Assembly (NCBI RefSeq): GCF_032854445.1
Contig: NC_088300.1
Location: 80,269,084 to 80,333,083 of the forward strand
Direction of reading: 5' to 3'
DNA length: 64,000 nt
Source: Liolophura sinensis
Lineage: Eukaryota; Mollusca; Polyplacophora; Chitonida; Chitonidae
The notes beneath the pieces were generated by a model that was not told where the DNA came from, ran no database searches, and saw only the letters and a program-made list of their open reading frames with translations. The translations under genes were made by a program, and so were the position numbers. Shown one piece after another: positions 10,851-42,020 of this stretch. Numbering within the stretch: the stretch's first letter is position 1; each line of letters begins with the position of its first letter.

Positions 10851-12344
10851 CTGTAATAACAAGTCACTCTGGTTGGTTAATTATCTTACCACTGTAATGA
10901 CAAAATCGAAATGTACTAGATAGTAACCCTGAACATCCATTAAGAACATCAACCACAAATTATGCAACATCTATCGTAGTCAGCTGTTGACCAGTGGTTT
11001 ATTTCTGACTAAATACGCATGCATTTTCAATATAAACACAGCTTCAACTTCGCGTGTGAAGAACAAACAAGCAAACAATCCCCTAACAATGAACAATCTG
11101 ACAAAGTGAGGTCATGGTACGGATTCGAACCTAATTCGAACATAAAAGTTACGAACACACTTCAATAGTCAAACCCAGGCATAGTACACGTGCTGTACAA
11201 AATCAAAGGGTTTTGTCAACAGAATTGGTAGTTTGCTGATAGTTTCATGGTTGAAATGCTTCTGAAGACTATCCCTCGGGAAGAGAGTATACCAAAACAG
11301 ACTGGAAGAACTAACCAAGACAGACAAATAAGGCGGTCTGCTTGTTCTCCATCGTGTCAGCCTAGCAGGTGCGTCTATGTCACTCTGACATAGTTCTCTC
11401 CCCTTCTCAAACTTGGACTGTGTGCAGTTTACACATCCGCTTAACAAACATATTTCCATAGTTAATCAAGATTTGTCAAGGCTTAGTCAACAGTTGAAGT
11501 GTAAATATTTATGGCAAAGTTGAATTACAATACAAATCCCTTGTAAGTGGGTTTATTAAAACAACAGTCTTGTCATTACATTACAAGTAAGCAAACGTCA
11601 ATTTTGCCTCAGCGGAGGAATAACAGTCGTCTGGTCAAAGGTCAACTGCTTACGTGCCGGCCTTTAAAGAAATTGATAGTTTGAGGTGTAAGGAATGTAG
11701 CGATCGGTTAAACTTGTTGGAAAGTGAATATCGTTGTTGGTGTTGTGGCGTTACACAGGCGGAGTCACTAGCATCTGAAGTCATCAACGATCAGTGGCAG
11801 AAACGTGGTGTTTTGTGTAAATACCAGCGGTTGTCCTGGCCGACTGCACAGCTAGCTTGCCAGACGAAAGACAGCTGCGTGAAACAACAACATGGATGCT
11901 AAACACTGACGATCACAGTCAACTTCTGGAGGCTTCACAAAAGTTTGGGGACTTGGGACTCTCCCATGTCATCTGAAACTGGAGGCCGTTTTTGCGACGC
12001 AGCAGTGTACTTAGAGATCAAGTAAATGACAGAAAGACAAAGTAACTAAGAGGAAAATCGATTCATTAACAAATTTTGTACCTTTTTCGATTTTTGTTTA
12101 CATTGAAGTTTAGTGAAATTGCTACGCCGGCACAATATTGTGGACTTTCTGTAGTATTTGCTCCAGACTATTATCAATTTTAAAACAGTTACCTGCGCCC
12201 AAATTGCCTTCTTCAACTCGTTGGGAAAATACTAGGAGAAGTATTCAGGTCAGAAATCGAACATCGATTGATTTACTTGGAGTGTGTGTCATGTTCAACA
12301 TGTTAAGTGCTGTATAGATTGAGATATTGCAAACAAATGAACCC
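10851..12344. other. Region between ACP1 exon 2 and the LIX1L start
   Basis: Should hold ACP1 exon 1 and promoter on the minus strand and the LIX1L promoter and 5'UTR on the plus strand. I found no VLFVCLG-like exon with a good donor. A plus frame at 11600-11902 with two Cys pairs has no ATG (see rejected items). Confidence 0.6.
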
Positions 12345-31627
<19,283 letters not shown>

Positions 31628-32539
31628 AGGTTTTACATGTCAAAACTAGGAGCCACATGCTGGCAGAGAGCTGTACATGCAACAGAATTACAAACTGCAG
31701 CATTAGCAAGCCCTGTGTTAAACAGTACTGTGCTATGCATTTACTGAATTAGTGGCAGTGGTGAGTAAAGGTGCTCAGCTATTGTCCAATCCCTGCTGGC
31801 AGGATACGAAGGCTGACTGAATATCAGACACAAGTAGTGACCATTTGTCCATAACCAACTGTTATCAGCTTTGCCTTAGTTTGCATGTTATACACATCAG
31901 TGTTTGTGTAGAAAACTAATAACGTTGGTTAACTATTACATGTCTTTTTCTGTTGGATCTGACAAAACACATTGATTTGGAACATATTTGTGTTTTAACA
32001 TGCTGCCTGTACAGGTGAGAAGAGATGCTTTGTGAAACCTCTGAGGGCTCCATGTAATGTGGTATCCAGACTTATCCTCATGTAGCTCCATCGGAATGAC
32101 ACTTCATGTGCAGTATTATATCATTTAGAGCCTGGGAACAGATCTTGGGCAAACTCACAAGATCAAGACAAGACTGGGTTTATCTCTGGTGACGGGATCA
32201 TGCTTGTCATCACAATGGTCAGATTCCTGTGTTATTCCCTATTGTTGTTTTCTGTCTTTCATGTTAGGACATGTAGATCTACAGTACATATATTTGTTTA
32301 TGACATCCTATCCACATTACACAGAGTAGTGCAAACATGTAAATCCAATTTTATGTACATACATGTATACATGCAATAGGATAATGTGGATTTTATAGTC
32401 AGACGATGCCTCAGTGACTAATTTGGTACATGTAGGAAATCGCTTCTAAATATTGCTATTTAATTTTCACCATTGCTCATGCATTTATTTGGAGGTAAAT
32501 TAAATTGTGGATAATCCTAGTTATAGGTATAACATACTA

Positions 32540-32905
32540 ACCATGCATGGATGAGATGTGGTGGTAGATATCAACCTGTATGAAATGTGGTGGTAGATAT
32601 CAGCATGGAGGAGATGTGGTGGTAGATATCAACCTGTATGAAATGTGGTGGTAGATATCAGCATGGATGAGATGTGGGGGTAGATATCAACCTGTATGAA
32701 ATGTGGTGGTAGATATCAGCCTGGATGAGATGTGGAGGTAGGTATCAGCATGGATGAGATGTGGTGGTAGATATCAACCTGTATGAAATGTGGTGGTAGA
32801 TATCAGCATGAATGAGATGTGGTGGTAGATATCAACCTGTATGAAGTGTGGTGGTAGATATCAGCATGGATGAGATGTGGTGATAGATATCAGCCTGTAG
32901 ACTTC
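32540..32905. repeat. 29+29-bp higher-order repeat
   Basis: Two related 29-bp units alternate: one with CAGCATGGATGAGATGTGG and one with CAACCTGTATGAAATGTGG, both ending TGGTAGATAT. Located about 0.9 kb after the LIX1L stop. Confidence 0.93.
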
Positions 32906-33339
32906 AGTCTCACATGTACCCGCACTGTTGGCTTTATACTTAATACTTAAGTTAACTGTACCTGTAAATTTTGTGTAAATGATTGCAGAATGTTTTAGCA
33001 TGTCTCAGAGATGTACCATATCTCCAACTCACAGATATTCACTTCTTGGACAAAGGCTGGTTTCTTCATAAGGCTCTGACCTTGAATAAACAGTGAGAAA
33101 ATGACCTTTAATGTAGGCATTAACACTATGGATTGTGGAACAGCAAATGAGAAAAGTGTTTTGCAAATTGTCAGTTTGTCTTTCGTCTGTTTCATGTAAG
33201 TGTCAGTATTAGTTAGTATTGCACTTTTTGTAGCTATGGCATACATGTACATGGTATCTGTGTCCTTGGGACACCAACGCCACAGTCATATCAGCAATAG
33301 GCTTGGACCTCATCTTAAACTATGTGTATATGATACTGT

Positions 33340-34285
33340 TTCAGTCTTGATGAACAACAAGATATAGTACCATTTCTGTTTTTAGTATTGATGGCTGACA
33401 TGGTATAGTACCATTTCTGTTTTTAGTATTGATGGCTGACATGGTATAGTACCATTTCTGTTTTCAGTATTGATGACTGACATGGTATAGTACCATTTCT
33501 GTTTTCAGTCTTCTTGATGACTGACATGGTATAGTACCATTTCTGTTTTCAGTATTGATGACTGACATGGTATAGTACCATTTCTGTTTTCAGTCTTGAT
33601 GACGGACATGGTATAGTACCATTTCTGTTTTTAGTATTGATGGCTGACATGGTATAGTACCATTTCTGTTTTCAGTCTTGATGACGGACATGGTATAGTA
33701 CCATTTCTGTTTTTAGTATTGATGGCTGACATGGTATAGTACCATTTCTGTTTTCAGTCTTGATGACTGACATGGTATAGTACCATTTCTGTTTTTAGTA
33801 TTGATGGCTGACATGGTATAGTACCATTTCTGTTTTCAGTATTGATGACTGACATGGTATAGTACCATTTCTGTTTTCAGGATTGATGACTGACATGGTA
33901 TAGTATCATTTCTGTTTTTAGTCTTGATGACTGACATGGTATAGTACCATTTCTGTTTTTAGTATTGATGACTGACATGGTATAGTACCATTTCTGTTTT
34001 CAGTCTTGATGACTGACATGGTATAGTACCATGTCTGTTTTCAGTATTGATGACTGACATGGTATAGTACCATTACTGTTTTCAGTATTGATGGCTGACA
34101 TGGTATAGTACCATGTCTGTTTTCAATATTGATGACTGACATGGTATAGTACCATTTCTGTTTTCAATATTGATGACTGACATGGTATAGTACCATTTCT
34201 GTCTTCAGTCTTGATGACTGACATGGTATAGTACCATTTCTGTTTTCAGTCTTGATGACTGACATGGTATAGTACCATTTCAAGG
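33340..34285. repeat. 41-bp tandem repeat, about 22 copies
   Basis: TGATGACTGACATGGTATAG then TACCATTTCTGTTTTCAG. Each unit ends with a pyrimidine-rich tract and CAG on the plus strand and holds GGTA...TACC arms. Confidence 0.95.
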
Positions 34286-35317
34286 TTAGTCACCTGGCAT
34301 GGTATTGTTGAGATTTTTGTTTGTTAGTATCTTCACAGCATTTATATTTAGAATTATATTTAATATCTTGTGAATAAACACGTCAGTTTATTAAATATGC
34401 TGTCTGATTTAGGTGCTCACAGAATTCTTTGTTAAATGTGGAATTGGTCCATTATGTGGCTAATTGAGTTGTATCTTTGGTGATTGTTGAAACAGTGTGT
34501 CATTCATTCTTGATAAATTATACCTGTACATGTAGTTTGCCATTTGCTTTGTTTGTTACCTTTAGATGAAAATTGTGTGCCTGTATGACATATGTTCTTA
34601 TAGTTGGATATTAATCAAATTTCATGATTGTTAACTAACATATATTTAAGAAAAAGTAATTTGAAGCCTGTATAGCCATTAGTATAGTAGAAATCATTTT
34701 GTCTTTTCGAAGGTTCTCTTTCTAGGATTTTGTGCAAGACTGTTTAACCCAGTGCCTTGGTGTTATACAAGCGCCATGTCCATCATGTTCACGTCTTCAT
34801 TTTCACTTTCATTACTCATACAAAGCAACAATATTGAGCCCAGATGAAACCAAACAGTTCCATTTCTGTCAAACAACAATGCAATTAGTCCATTGGTACT
34901 TAATGAGTGTTAATATGACAGCTTCTGTCATATAGATGATATTGTGTATTACCCCTTAAGTGCCTCTGTGACATGTTCATAATTGGTGACACTACTGCAG
35001 TCTATTGAGTTAATTGCCAGTAAGTTTATACCTAACATTGGCAGTATGTGAACCATGGGAAATTTTAATTCTGATTGAAATCTTCACCAGATTGCTGTGG
35101 GATTTTACATGAAATACCATATTTATTTATGAATCTGACTTTGTATCCTAAAACCCAGAATTGATGTGTTATCTTTATCAGAAACATTTGTCTAATAGCT
35201 GAACACAAACCATTTATGCTTCTTGTAAGCTGCATAATAAATGTAACTAGGCAATGGAAATAAAAATGTCACAGCTGAATTGCCTGTTTTCCTGTCTGTT
35301 CTTGTGGTGACATTGTA

Positions 35318-36690
35318 GCTCTATGGTTAATGTGTGTTGTGCATGGAGAGCTGCAGCTCTGTGGTTAACGTCTCTCCATGAGAGGAGAGCTCCAGCTCTA
35401 CGGTTAATGTCTCTCCATGAGAGGAGAGGTCCAGCTCTGTGGTTAACGCCTCTTCATGAGAGGAGAGCTCCAGCTCTACGGTTAATATCTCTTCATGAGA
35501 GGAGAGCTCCAGCTCTGTGGGTAATGTCTCTTCATGAGAGGAGAGCTCCAGGTCTGTGGTTAACTTCTCTTCCTGGGAGGAGAGCTCCTGCTCTGTGATT
35601 AACGTCTCTTCATGAGAGGAGAGCTCCAGCTCTGTAGTTAATGTCTCTTCATGAGAGGAGAGATGCAGCTCTATGGTTAACATCTCGTAATGAGAGGAGA
35701 GCTCCAGGTCTGTGGTTAACGTTTCTTCTTGAGAGGAGAGCTCCTCCTCTGCGGTTAACCTCTCTTCATGAGAGGAGAGCTCCAGCTCTCTGGTTAACGT
35801 CTCTTCATGAGAGGAGAGCTCCAGGTCTGTGGTTAACATCTCTTCTTGGGAGGAGAGCTCCTGCTCTGTGATTAACATCTCTTCATGAGAGGAGAGCTCC
35901 AGGTCTTTGGTTAACATCTCTTCTTAGGAGGAGAGCTCCTGCTCTGTGGTTAACATCTCTTCTTATGAGGAGAGCTCCTGCTCTGTGATTAACGTCTTTT
36001 CATGAGAGGAGAGCTCCAGCTCTGTGGTTAATGTCTCTTAATGAGAGGAGAGATGCAGCTCTATGGTTAACATCTCTTCATGAGAGGAGAGCTCCAGGTC
36101 TGTGGTTAACGTCTCTTCTTGAGAGGAGAGCTCCTGCTCTGCGGTTAACGTCTCTTCATGAGAGGAGAGCTCCAGCTCTGTGGTTAACGTCTCTTCATGA
36201 GAGGAGAGGTCCAGCTCTGCTGTTAACGTCTCTTCATGAGAGGAGAGCAGCTCTGTGGTTAACATCTCTTCATGAGAGGAGAGCTGCAGCTCTGTGGTTA
36301 ACGTCTCTTCATGAGAGGAGCGCTCCAGCTCTGTGGGTAACGTCTCTTCATGAGGGGAGAGGTCCAGCTCTGCGGTTAACGTCTCTTCATGAGAGGAGAG
36401 CAGCTCTGTGGTTAATGTCTCTTCATGAGAGGAGAGCTCAAGCTCTTTGGGTAACGTCTCTTCATGAGAGGAGAGGTGCAGCTCTGCAGTTAACGTCTCT
36501 TCATGAGAGGAGAGCTTCAGCTCTGCGGTTATCGTCTCTTCATGAGAGGAGAGCTTCAGCTCTGCGGTTAACGTCTCTTCATGAGAGGAGAGCTTCAGCT
36601 CTGCGGTTAACGTCTCTTCATGAGGGGAGAGCTCAAGCTCTGTGGTTAACGTCTCTTCGTGAGAGGAGAGCTTCAGCTCTGTGGTTAACG
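35318..36690. repeat. 39-bp tandem repeat, about 35 copies
   Basis: CTCTGTGGTTAACGTCTCTT then CATGAGAGGAGAGCTCCAG. Exactly 13 codons, so long frames are open on both strands (plus LWLTSLHERRAPA, minus LELSSHEETLTTE). The unit holds the hairpin word CTCTTCATGAGAG. Confidence 0.95.
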
Positions 36691-36766
36691 CAAAAGACTC
36701 CTACATTATGGTCCTCATGTTCTACATTGAGGAAAAGGTTCTGATCTGAGACAAACCTGGGTCAGG

Positions 36767-36951
36767 TTATACCATAAACTTTAAAATTGGAACTTTTCCA
36801 CGCCGCTTGGTTGTCAGCACTGAAGGGTTAAAACAAGGAAAGATGACTGGCTGGCCCTGTGTCAGTATAATGTGACTGGGTGGGGTGTCATGTCTGGTAT
36901 CTTCGGCATAATACTTCAGTGGCGGCAGGACTTTAGTGGCATGGACTCGCT
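36767..36951 (-). CDS. Terminal exon of the small unrecognised gene
   Basis: Two leading bases complete a Gln codon with exon 2, then RVHATKVLPPLKYYAEDTR... to KVPILKFMV and TAA. The acceptor is TGTCTTTTGGCAG. It lies just right of the 39-bp array. Confidence 0.5.
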
Positions 36952-37645
36952 CTGCCAAAAGACATTGTGTATATATTGTGCATTCATTCATTGATTCATT
37001 CATTTATTCTCATCTGAGGTGACAAGTTCGAGTTTGAGGACTAAATACTACTAATCAGACACATGATATACAATATACCATCTCTCTCTAGAATGAATGG
37101 GAAAATTGAAGAGACCGAGAAGATGATAATGAAATCTGACATGATCTGACATGAGTATTCGTCTTGTTTTCTACCCCCACCCCCTCACCTCCCCACCTAA
37201 CAGACTGGTCTACCAACTTCCTTCGCAGAAGTTGCGTAAAAAAGATGTCTTATCTACAGTGATATGTTGCCCGCGTCGCTTACATTCCTGGATAAGCCTG
37301 TTGAAACTGCAAGCAGGCGGAGTAAAGGGGTCCTACAAATAACTTCTTTAATGGACTTACGTTTTCTCTTCAGTTTGAACTCCAGCCATGGTTGATGTGT
37401 ATCTACAAGTGTCGTGTTCCAGTCATGAGGCACTAGTGGGTTTCCACAGGCCACAAACATTACATCCGTTGAAAAACTGCAAACTTACTAAATATTTAAA
37501 AAAAAAACCACTTACCAGCTTATATTAACCAACTTATATAAGTGACACAACTCATAGTAAATAGACATATGCCAGCAAGACAGCGATAACTCGACAGTGA
37601 AGAAATATTGGAGTCTTACCGGCATAGCACGCAATTGTTATTCAT
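36767..37645 (-). CDS. Unrecognised small three-exon gene, 108 codons
   Basis: Seen: three minus-strand exons with good splice sites and matching phases: 37645-37620 (MNNNCVLC plus two bases), 37476-37361 (38 codons, FSTDVMFVACGNPLVPHDWN...) and 36951-36767 (60 codons, ending KRRGKVPILKFMV then TAA). Donors are CG|GTAAGA and C|GTAAGT; acceptors are GTTTGCAG and CTTTTGGCAG. The predicted product has a CVLC pair followed by ACG, a Trp/Pro-rich middle and a basic C-terminus, with no signal peptide or membrane segment. I do not recognise the family. The 26-base first coding exon is short and is the weakest part; the true start could lie in an exon further right. The agreement of both phases is the main support. 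Confidence 0.45.
37361..37476 (-). CDS. Exon 2 of the small unrecognised gene
   Basis: One leading base, 38 codons and one trailing base between acceptor GTTTGCAG and donor GTAAGT (37360-37355). This is the only frame open across the interval. Confidence 0.5.
37620..37645 (-). CDS. Candidate exon 1 of the small unrecognised gene
   Basis: ATG followed by seven codons and two bases, ending at a strong donor GTAAGA (37619-37614). Chosen because its phase 2 end fits the single leading base of the next exon (split codon CGT, Arg). Confidence 0.35.
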
Positions 37646-37751
37646 AATTACCTTCTATCTTCAATAAAAACTTACCATACTATGAAACCTTCATCGACAG
37701 GTTCTGGTATTGACATTATCAGATGTTAAAAATTTCATATGAGAGACATTG

Positions 37752-37886
37752 TACGTGGGATGGTCTGGCAGCAACCTGAGGATGATCGTGAGTTTCCACG
37801 GTTTTCTGTCCAATGAATGCTTGCCGTCGGCGTATAAACGAAGTATTCTTGTGTACGATGTGAAACACCAATCAAGTGATTAAATA
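37752..37886 (+). mobile_element. SINE 3' fragment, strongly diverged
   Basis: GGGATGGTCTGGCAGCAACC through GTATTCTTGTGTACGATG and ACACCAATCAAG. It lies just upstream of the small minus-strand gene. Confidence 0.7.
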
Positions 37887-38384
37887 TAGTCCTTATAACA
37901 GACAAATATCACGGATCAAAGACAAGCACCAGGGGAAAGTGTGAGTCGAGGCCGTATAAACGCTATGGTCAGTTGAAGAAGCTTGATTCCGTCTGCTGAC
38001 AACCTGTTTTCCCACTGCTTCTAAAGACTTATTAAAGAAGTGACCACAGAAAGTCACAATATATGGAAACCCGAAACTATGTCTGACCGTACCCACTAAA
38101 AGGAGCTGACAGAAGATACATATCCACCAAGACGGGAACATCTGTTTTATTTGCGTAAGAATTAACGTTAGATAATTGTAAACAATCTTACGATGTGGTA
38201 CAATACATAAAACAAGTGCAAAATAACACTGTAGTTCATAACATTTACCGTCCCTAATCTTGGAGTGTCAGGTTAAGTTTCTCAGCCAGGGTTGCTGACC
38301 CGCTCCGTGACAACAAGCTCCCCAACATGTTACCGTACACATAAGAAACCCATAAACTTTCTCCATGCCTACAAGAAGCTCGTT

Positions 38385-39360
38385 ATGCACCTGACAGTAC
38401 ATCAGGTACCTGAATCACAACGTCTAGCTCTTTGTGCTCCTGTCAGTACATCAGGTACCCGAATCACGACGTCTAGCTCTTTGTGCTCCTGACACTACAT
38501 GAGGTACCCGAATCACGATGTCTAGCTCTTTATGTTCCTGACAGTAGGCCTACATGAGGTACCCGAATCACGACGTCTAGCTCTTTGTGCTCCTGACAGT
38601 ACATGAGGTACCCGAATCACGATGTCTAGCTCGTTATGCACCTGGCAGTAGGCCTACATGAAGTACTCGAATCACGACGTCTAGCTCTTTATGCTCCTGA
38701 CGGTACATCAGGTACCCGAATCACGACGTCTAGCTCTTTATGCTCCTGTCAGTACATGAGGTACCCGAATCACGACGTCTAGCTCTTTATGCTTCTGACA
38801 GTACATGAGGTACCGAATCACGACGTCCAGCTCTTTATGTTCCTGAAAGTAGGCCTACATGAGGTACCCTAATCACGACATCTAGCTCTTTATGCTCCTG
38901 ACATTACATGAGGTACCCGAATCACGACGTCCAGCTCTTTATGTTTCTGACAGTACGCCTACATGAAGTACCCGAATCACGACGTCTAGCTCTTTATGTT
39001 TCTGACAGTAGACCTACATGAGGTACCCGAATCACGACGTCTAGCTCTTTATGCTACTGACACTACATGAGGTACCCGAATCACGACGTCTAGCTCTTTA
39101 TGTTCCTGACAGTAGACCTACATGAAGTACCCAAATCACGATGTCTAGCTCTTTATGTTTCTGACAGTAGGCCTACATGAGGTACCCGAATCACGACGTC
39201 CAACTCTTTATGTTTCTGACAGTAGGCCTACATGAGGTACTCGAATCACGGCGTCTAGCTCTTTATGCTACTGACACTACATGAGGTACCCGAATTATGA
39301 CGTCTAGGTCTTTATGCTCCTGACGGTACATGAGGTACCCGAATCACGACGTCTAGCAAA
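38385..39360. repeat. About 49-58-bp tandem repeat, about 18 copies
   Basis: GAGGTACCCGAATCACGACG, TCTAGCTCTTTATG and CTCCTGACAGTA. The longer form has an added palindrome GTAGGCCTAC before ATGAGG. Confidence 0.94.
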
Positions 39361-40512
39361 GAGAGTGAAGTCTGATTGCAGAAATACACGCCTACAACCA
39401 TGAGAGTGACGGCTGATTGCAGAGGTACACGCCTATAACTGTAAAAATGACGGCTGATTGCAGCGATACACGCCTATAACTGTGAGAGTGATGTCTGATT
39501 GCAGAGGTACACGCCTATAACTGTGTGACGTCTGATTGCAGAGGTACACGCCTATAACTGTGAGAATGATGTCTGATTGCAGAGGTACGCGCCTACAACT
39601 ATGAGAGCAACGTCTGATTGCAGAGATACACGCCTATAGCTGTGAGAGTGACGTCTGGTTGCAGAGATACACGCCTATAGCTGTGAGAGAGAGACGTCTG
39701 ATTGCCCACCTATAGCCGTGAGACTGACGGCTGATTGCATAAATACACGCCTGTAACCGTGAGAGAAACGTCTGATTACAGAGATACACGCCTATAACCG
39801 TGAGAGTGAAGTCTGATTGCAGAGGTACACGCCTACAACTGTGAGACTGACGGCTGATTGCAGAGATACAAGCCTATAACTGTGAGAGAAACGTCTGATT
39901 GCAGAGGTACACGCCTACAACTGTGAGAGTGACGTCTGATTGCAGAGATAAACGCCTATAACCGTGAGAGTGAAGTATGATTGCAGAGATACACGCCTAT
40001 AACTGTGAGAGTGACGTCTGGTTGCAAAGATACAAGCCTATAACCGTGAGAGTGAAGTCTGATTGCAGAGGTACACGCCTATAACTGTGAGAGAAACGTC
40101 TGATTGCAGAGATACACGCCTATAACTGTGAGAGTGACGTCTGCTTGCAGAGATATAAGCCTATAACCGTGAAGAGTGACGTCTGCTTGCAGAGATATAA
40201 GCCTATAACCGTGAAGAGTGACGTCTGATTGCAGAGATACAAGCCTATAACCGTGAAGAGTGACGTCTGATTGCAGAGTTACAAGCCTATAACCGTGAGA
40301 GTGACGTCTGGTTGCAGATGTAAGCCTATAACCGTGAAGAGTGACGTCTGATTGCAGAGTTACAAGCCTATAATCGTGAGAGTGACGTCTGATTGCAGAG
40401 TTACAAGCCTATAACCGTGAGAGTGACGTCTGGTTGCAGATGTAAGCCTATAACCGTGAAGAGTGACGTCTGATTGCAGAGTTACAAGCCTATAACCGTG
40501 AGAGTGATTTGC
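39361..40512. repeat. About 41-bp tandem repeat, about 27 copies
   Basis: GTCTGATTGCAGAGGTACAC, GCCTATAACTGTGAGAGTGA. It directly abuts the preceding array with no spacer. Confidence 0.94.
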
Positions 40513-40584
40513 TATGTGCATTAATGTTACTATTCGTTTGAAGGACTTCCTGTTCCTGTTCCTGTTGAAGAGATTAACTCCCTA

Positions 40585-40647
40585 CTCCCCAACACCTCCC
40601 CAAACTCCTCCCTCCTGCCCCCCACCTCCCTCCCCCCCCCCAAAAAA
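40585..40647. repeat. Pyrimidine-rich tract with C11A7
   Basis: CTCCCAACACCTCCCC..., CCTCCCTCCTGCCCCCC and a run of C followed by A. The minus strand is G-rich and could form a G-quadruplex. Confidence 0.8.
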
Positions 40648-41784
40648 AGAAACACGTTTCGGCATGTCAATGTCACAGGAACTATGAATAAGTCCGATAA
40701 CGTTAACCCCGTCCGCACCTTGGAGCTCAGCATGTACAATCGTCATGCACATATGAAGACTACTGATGTTTATACATGTATTCAAGGTTCTGTTTGTGGC
40801 AAGATTCAGGCACCTAGCTGAGACTACGTGAATTATCAGGGAGTCTATTAAACTCATGGCGACCTGATTCCAAAATAAGATCCATAATATCACGAAACTA
40901 AAGCAAATGTCTCCGTCGTGTTGTTCGTCGACAGAAGGTGAACACATAATTAATACACATAATACGCTGATGTCAGAAGACAGATGAGCCTTAGTGACTT
41001 GGTTTGACATCTGTGTACACATCTGAAGTGTGTGATTCAAGCGTTCGATGAGAAGACTGCATGCATTAATGTCTGAACCGGGAACCAGAATCAAATATCT
41101 GATCAGAAGTTGCAAGAGATGGTCTGTTTGCACAATAATGTAGACTCAGATCAAACGACTTTGATAATAATGACAAGTCAAAAGTAAATAAAAATAACAG
41201 GCGTATGACAATGTGTACACAGGCACAAGTTTGATAAAAACAAATACTTCAATACTTCAAGAGATACGAGTATACGAGCAAAAAAAAGGGCAAATGACAT
41301 CAATGGCATTACAAAAAATGGCCATGGTCACCGACAAAAAAGTGTATGTTTCCTTCCAATGCTTAAGTGCATATGGTATAACCTTAGTAAACATTGCCTA
41401 CAACGTTCAAGGCATAGTGCGTTTACAAAGTAAAGGAAGTACAGGCCTAACGACTCAAACACGATTAGATATAAGTGACATGATGCTTGATGGAAATTGC
41501 GCGATGAATTCAAGAGATAGTGTTTTAACAACAGACGGGCGGACAGACTGACTAATGCCGACCATGTGAGGCCTTTAGACGGGGGAGTAAAAATCACTGA
41601 GCTCTGGGTAAACTCTGGTCTCCGGGAGATCTCGGCATGTGTTCTAAACAGGGAGAAATTTTGGATGTTTTAGGGAAATGCGCAAGGCCACGGATGTCTC
41701 AATGTCCATTACGTAAATGTTCCACATACATACAATGCAATGTACAGGATCCACAATGGTAAAAAGTAAAAAATCCTCATACGT

Positions 41785-41905
41785 AATGGCTCCACATACG
41801 CAACAGCTCAACATACGTAAAAGTTCCATATGTGTAACGTAAAGGCTCCAAGCACGTGACGTAAAGGCTCCAAACACGTAACGTAAAGGCTCTAGGCACG
41901 TATTT
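41785..41905. repeat. About 22-27-bp imperfect repeat
   Basis: ACGTAAAGGCTCCAAGCACG and variants (ATGGCTCCACATACG) four to five times, just downstream of the LRR gene's last exon. Confidence 0.8.
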
Positions 41906-42020
41906 AGAGATTCATCTCCTTCATCCCAAACCGTCGATCGTTAGCTGCCCTTCGTTGTATCACCCTGGACCCGTTGTATGGCTGCCAAATTCCCCACCAC
42001 GTCCTGTCCAACGTGTCTCT

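Larger units (their letters stand above)
31628..35317. other. Region downstream of LIX1L
   Basis: Probable 3'UTR at the left, then the 29+29-bp and 41-bp arrays. 34286-35317 is A/T-rich unique DNA with no supported gene. Confidence 0.65.
37646..42020. other. Intergenic region between the small gene and the LRR gene
   Basis: SINE fragment at 37752, two long adjoining arrays (38385-40512), a pyrimidine tract and unique DNA 40650-41780 without a supported gene. Confidence 0.65.

Noticed and set aside
11165-11215. Minus words reading ARVLCLG, considered as ACP1 exon 1
   Set aside because: The donor after it (GTTTGA) is poor, the strand before the P-loop is one residue short and no ATG is near.
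11600-11902. Plus-strand frame with CKEC...CWCC, like a zinc ribbon
   Set aside because: No ATG, no upstream partner of matching phase; probably 5' flank or UTR of LIX1L. A profile search could change this.
37205-37335. Minus frame DPFTPPACSFNRLIQECKRR between exons 2 and 3 of the small gene
   Set aside because: Only about 40 codons between stops and its phase does not fit the adjacent exon; splicing directly from exon 2 to exon 3 fits better.
37893-38141. Minus frame starting MFPSWWICIFCQLLLVG, like a signal peptide
   Set aside because: No donor with a phase fitting the neighbouring exons; its end approaches a SINE fragment; the rest has no recognisable domain.
40582-41133. 183-codon minus frame
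   Set aside because: Ends in the poly-G-rich tract, no domain, no splice support; likely chance.
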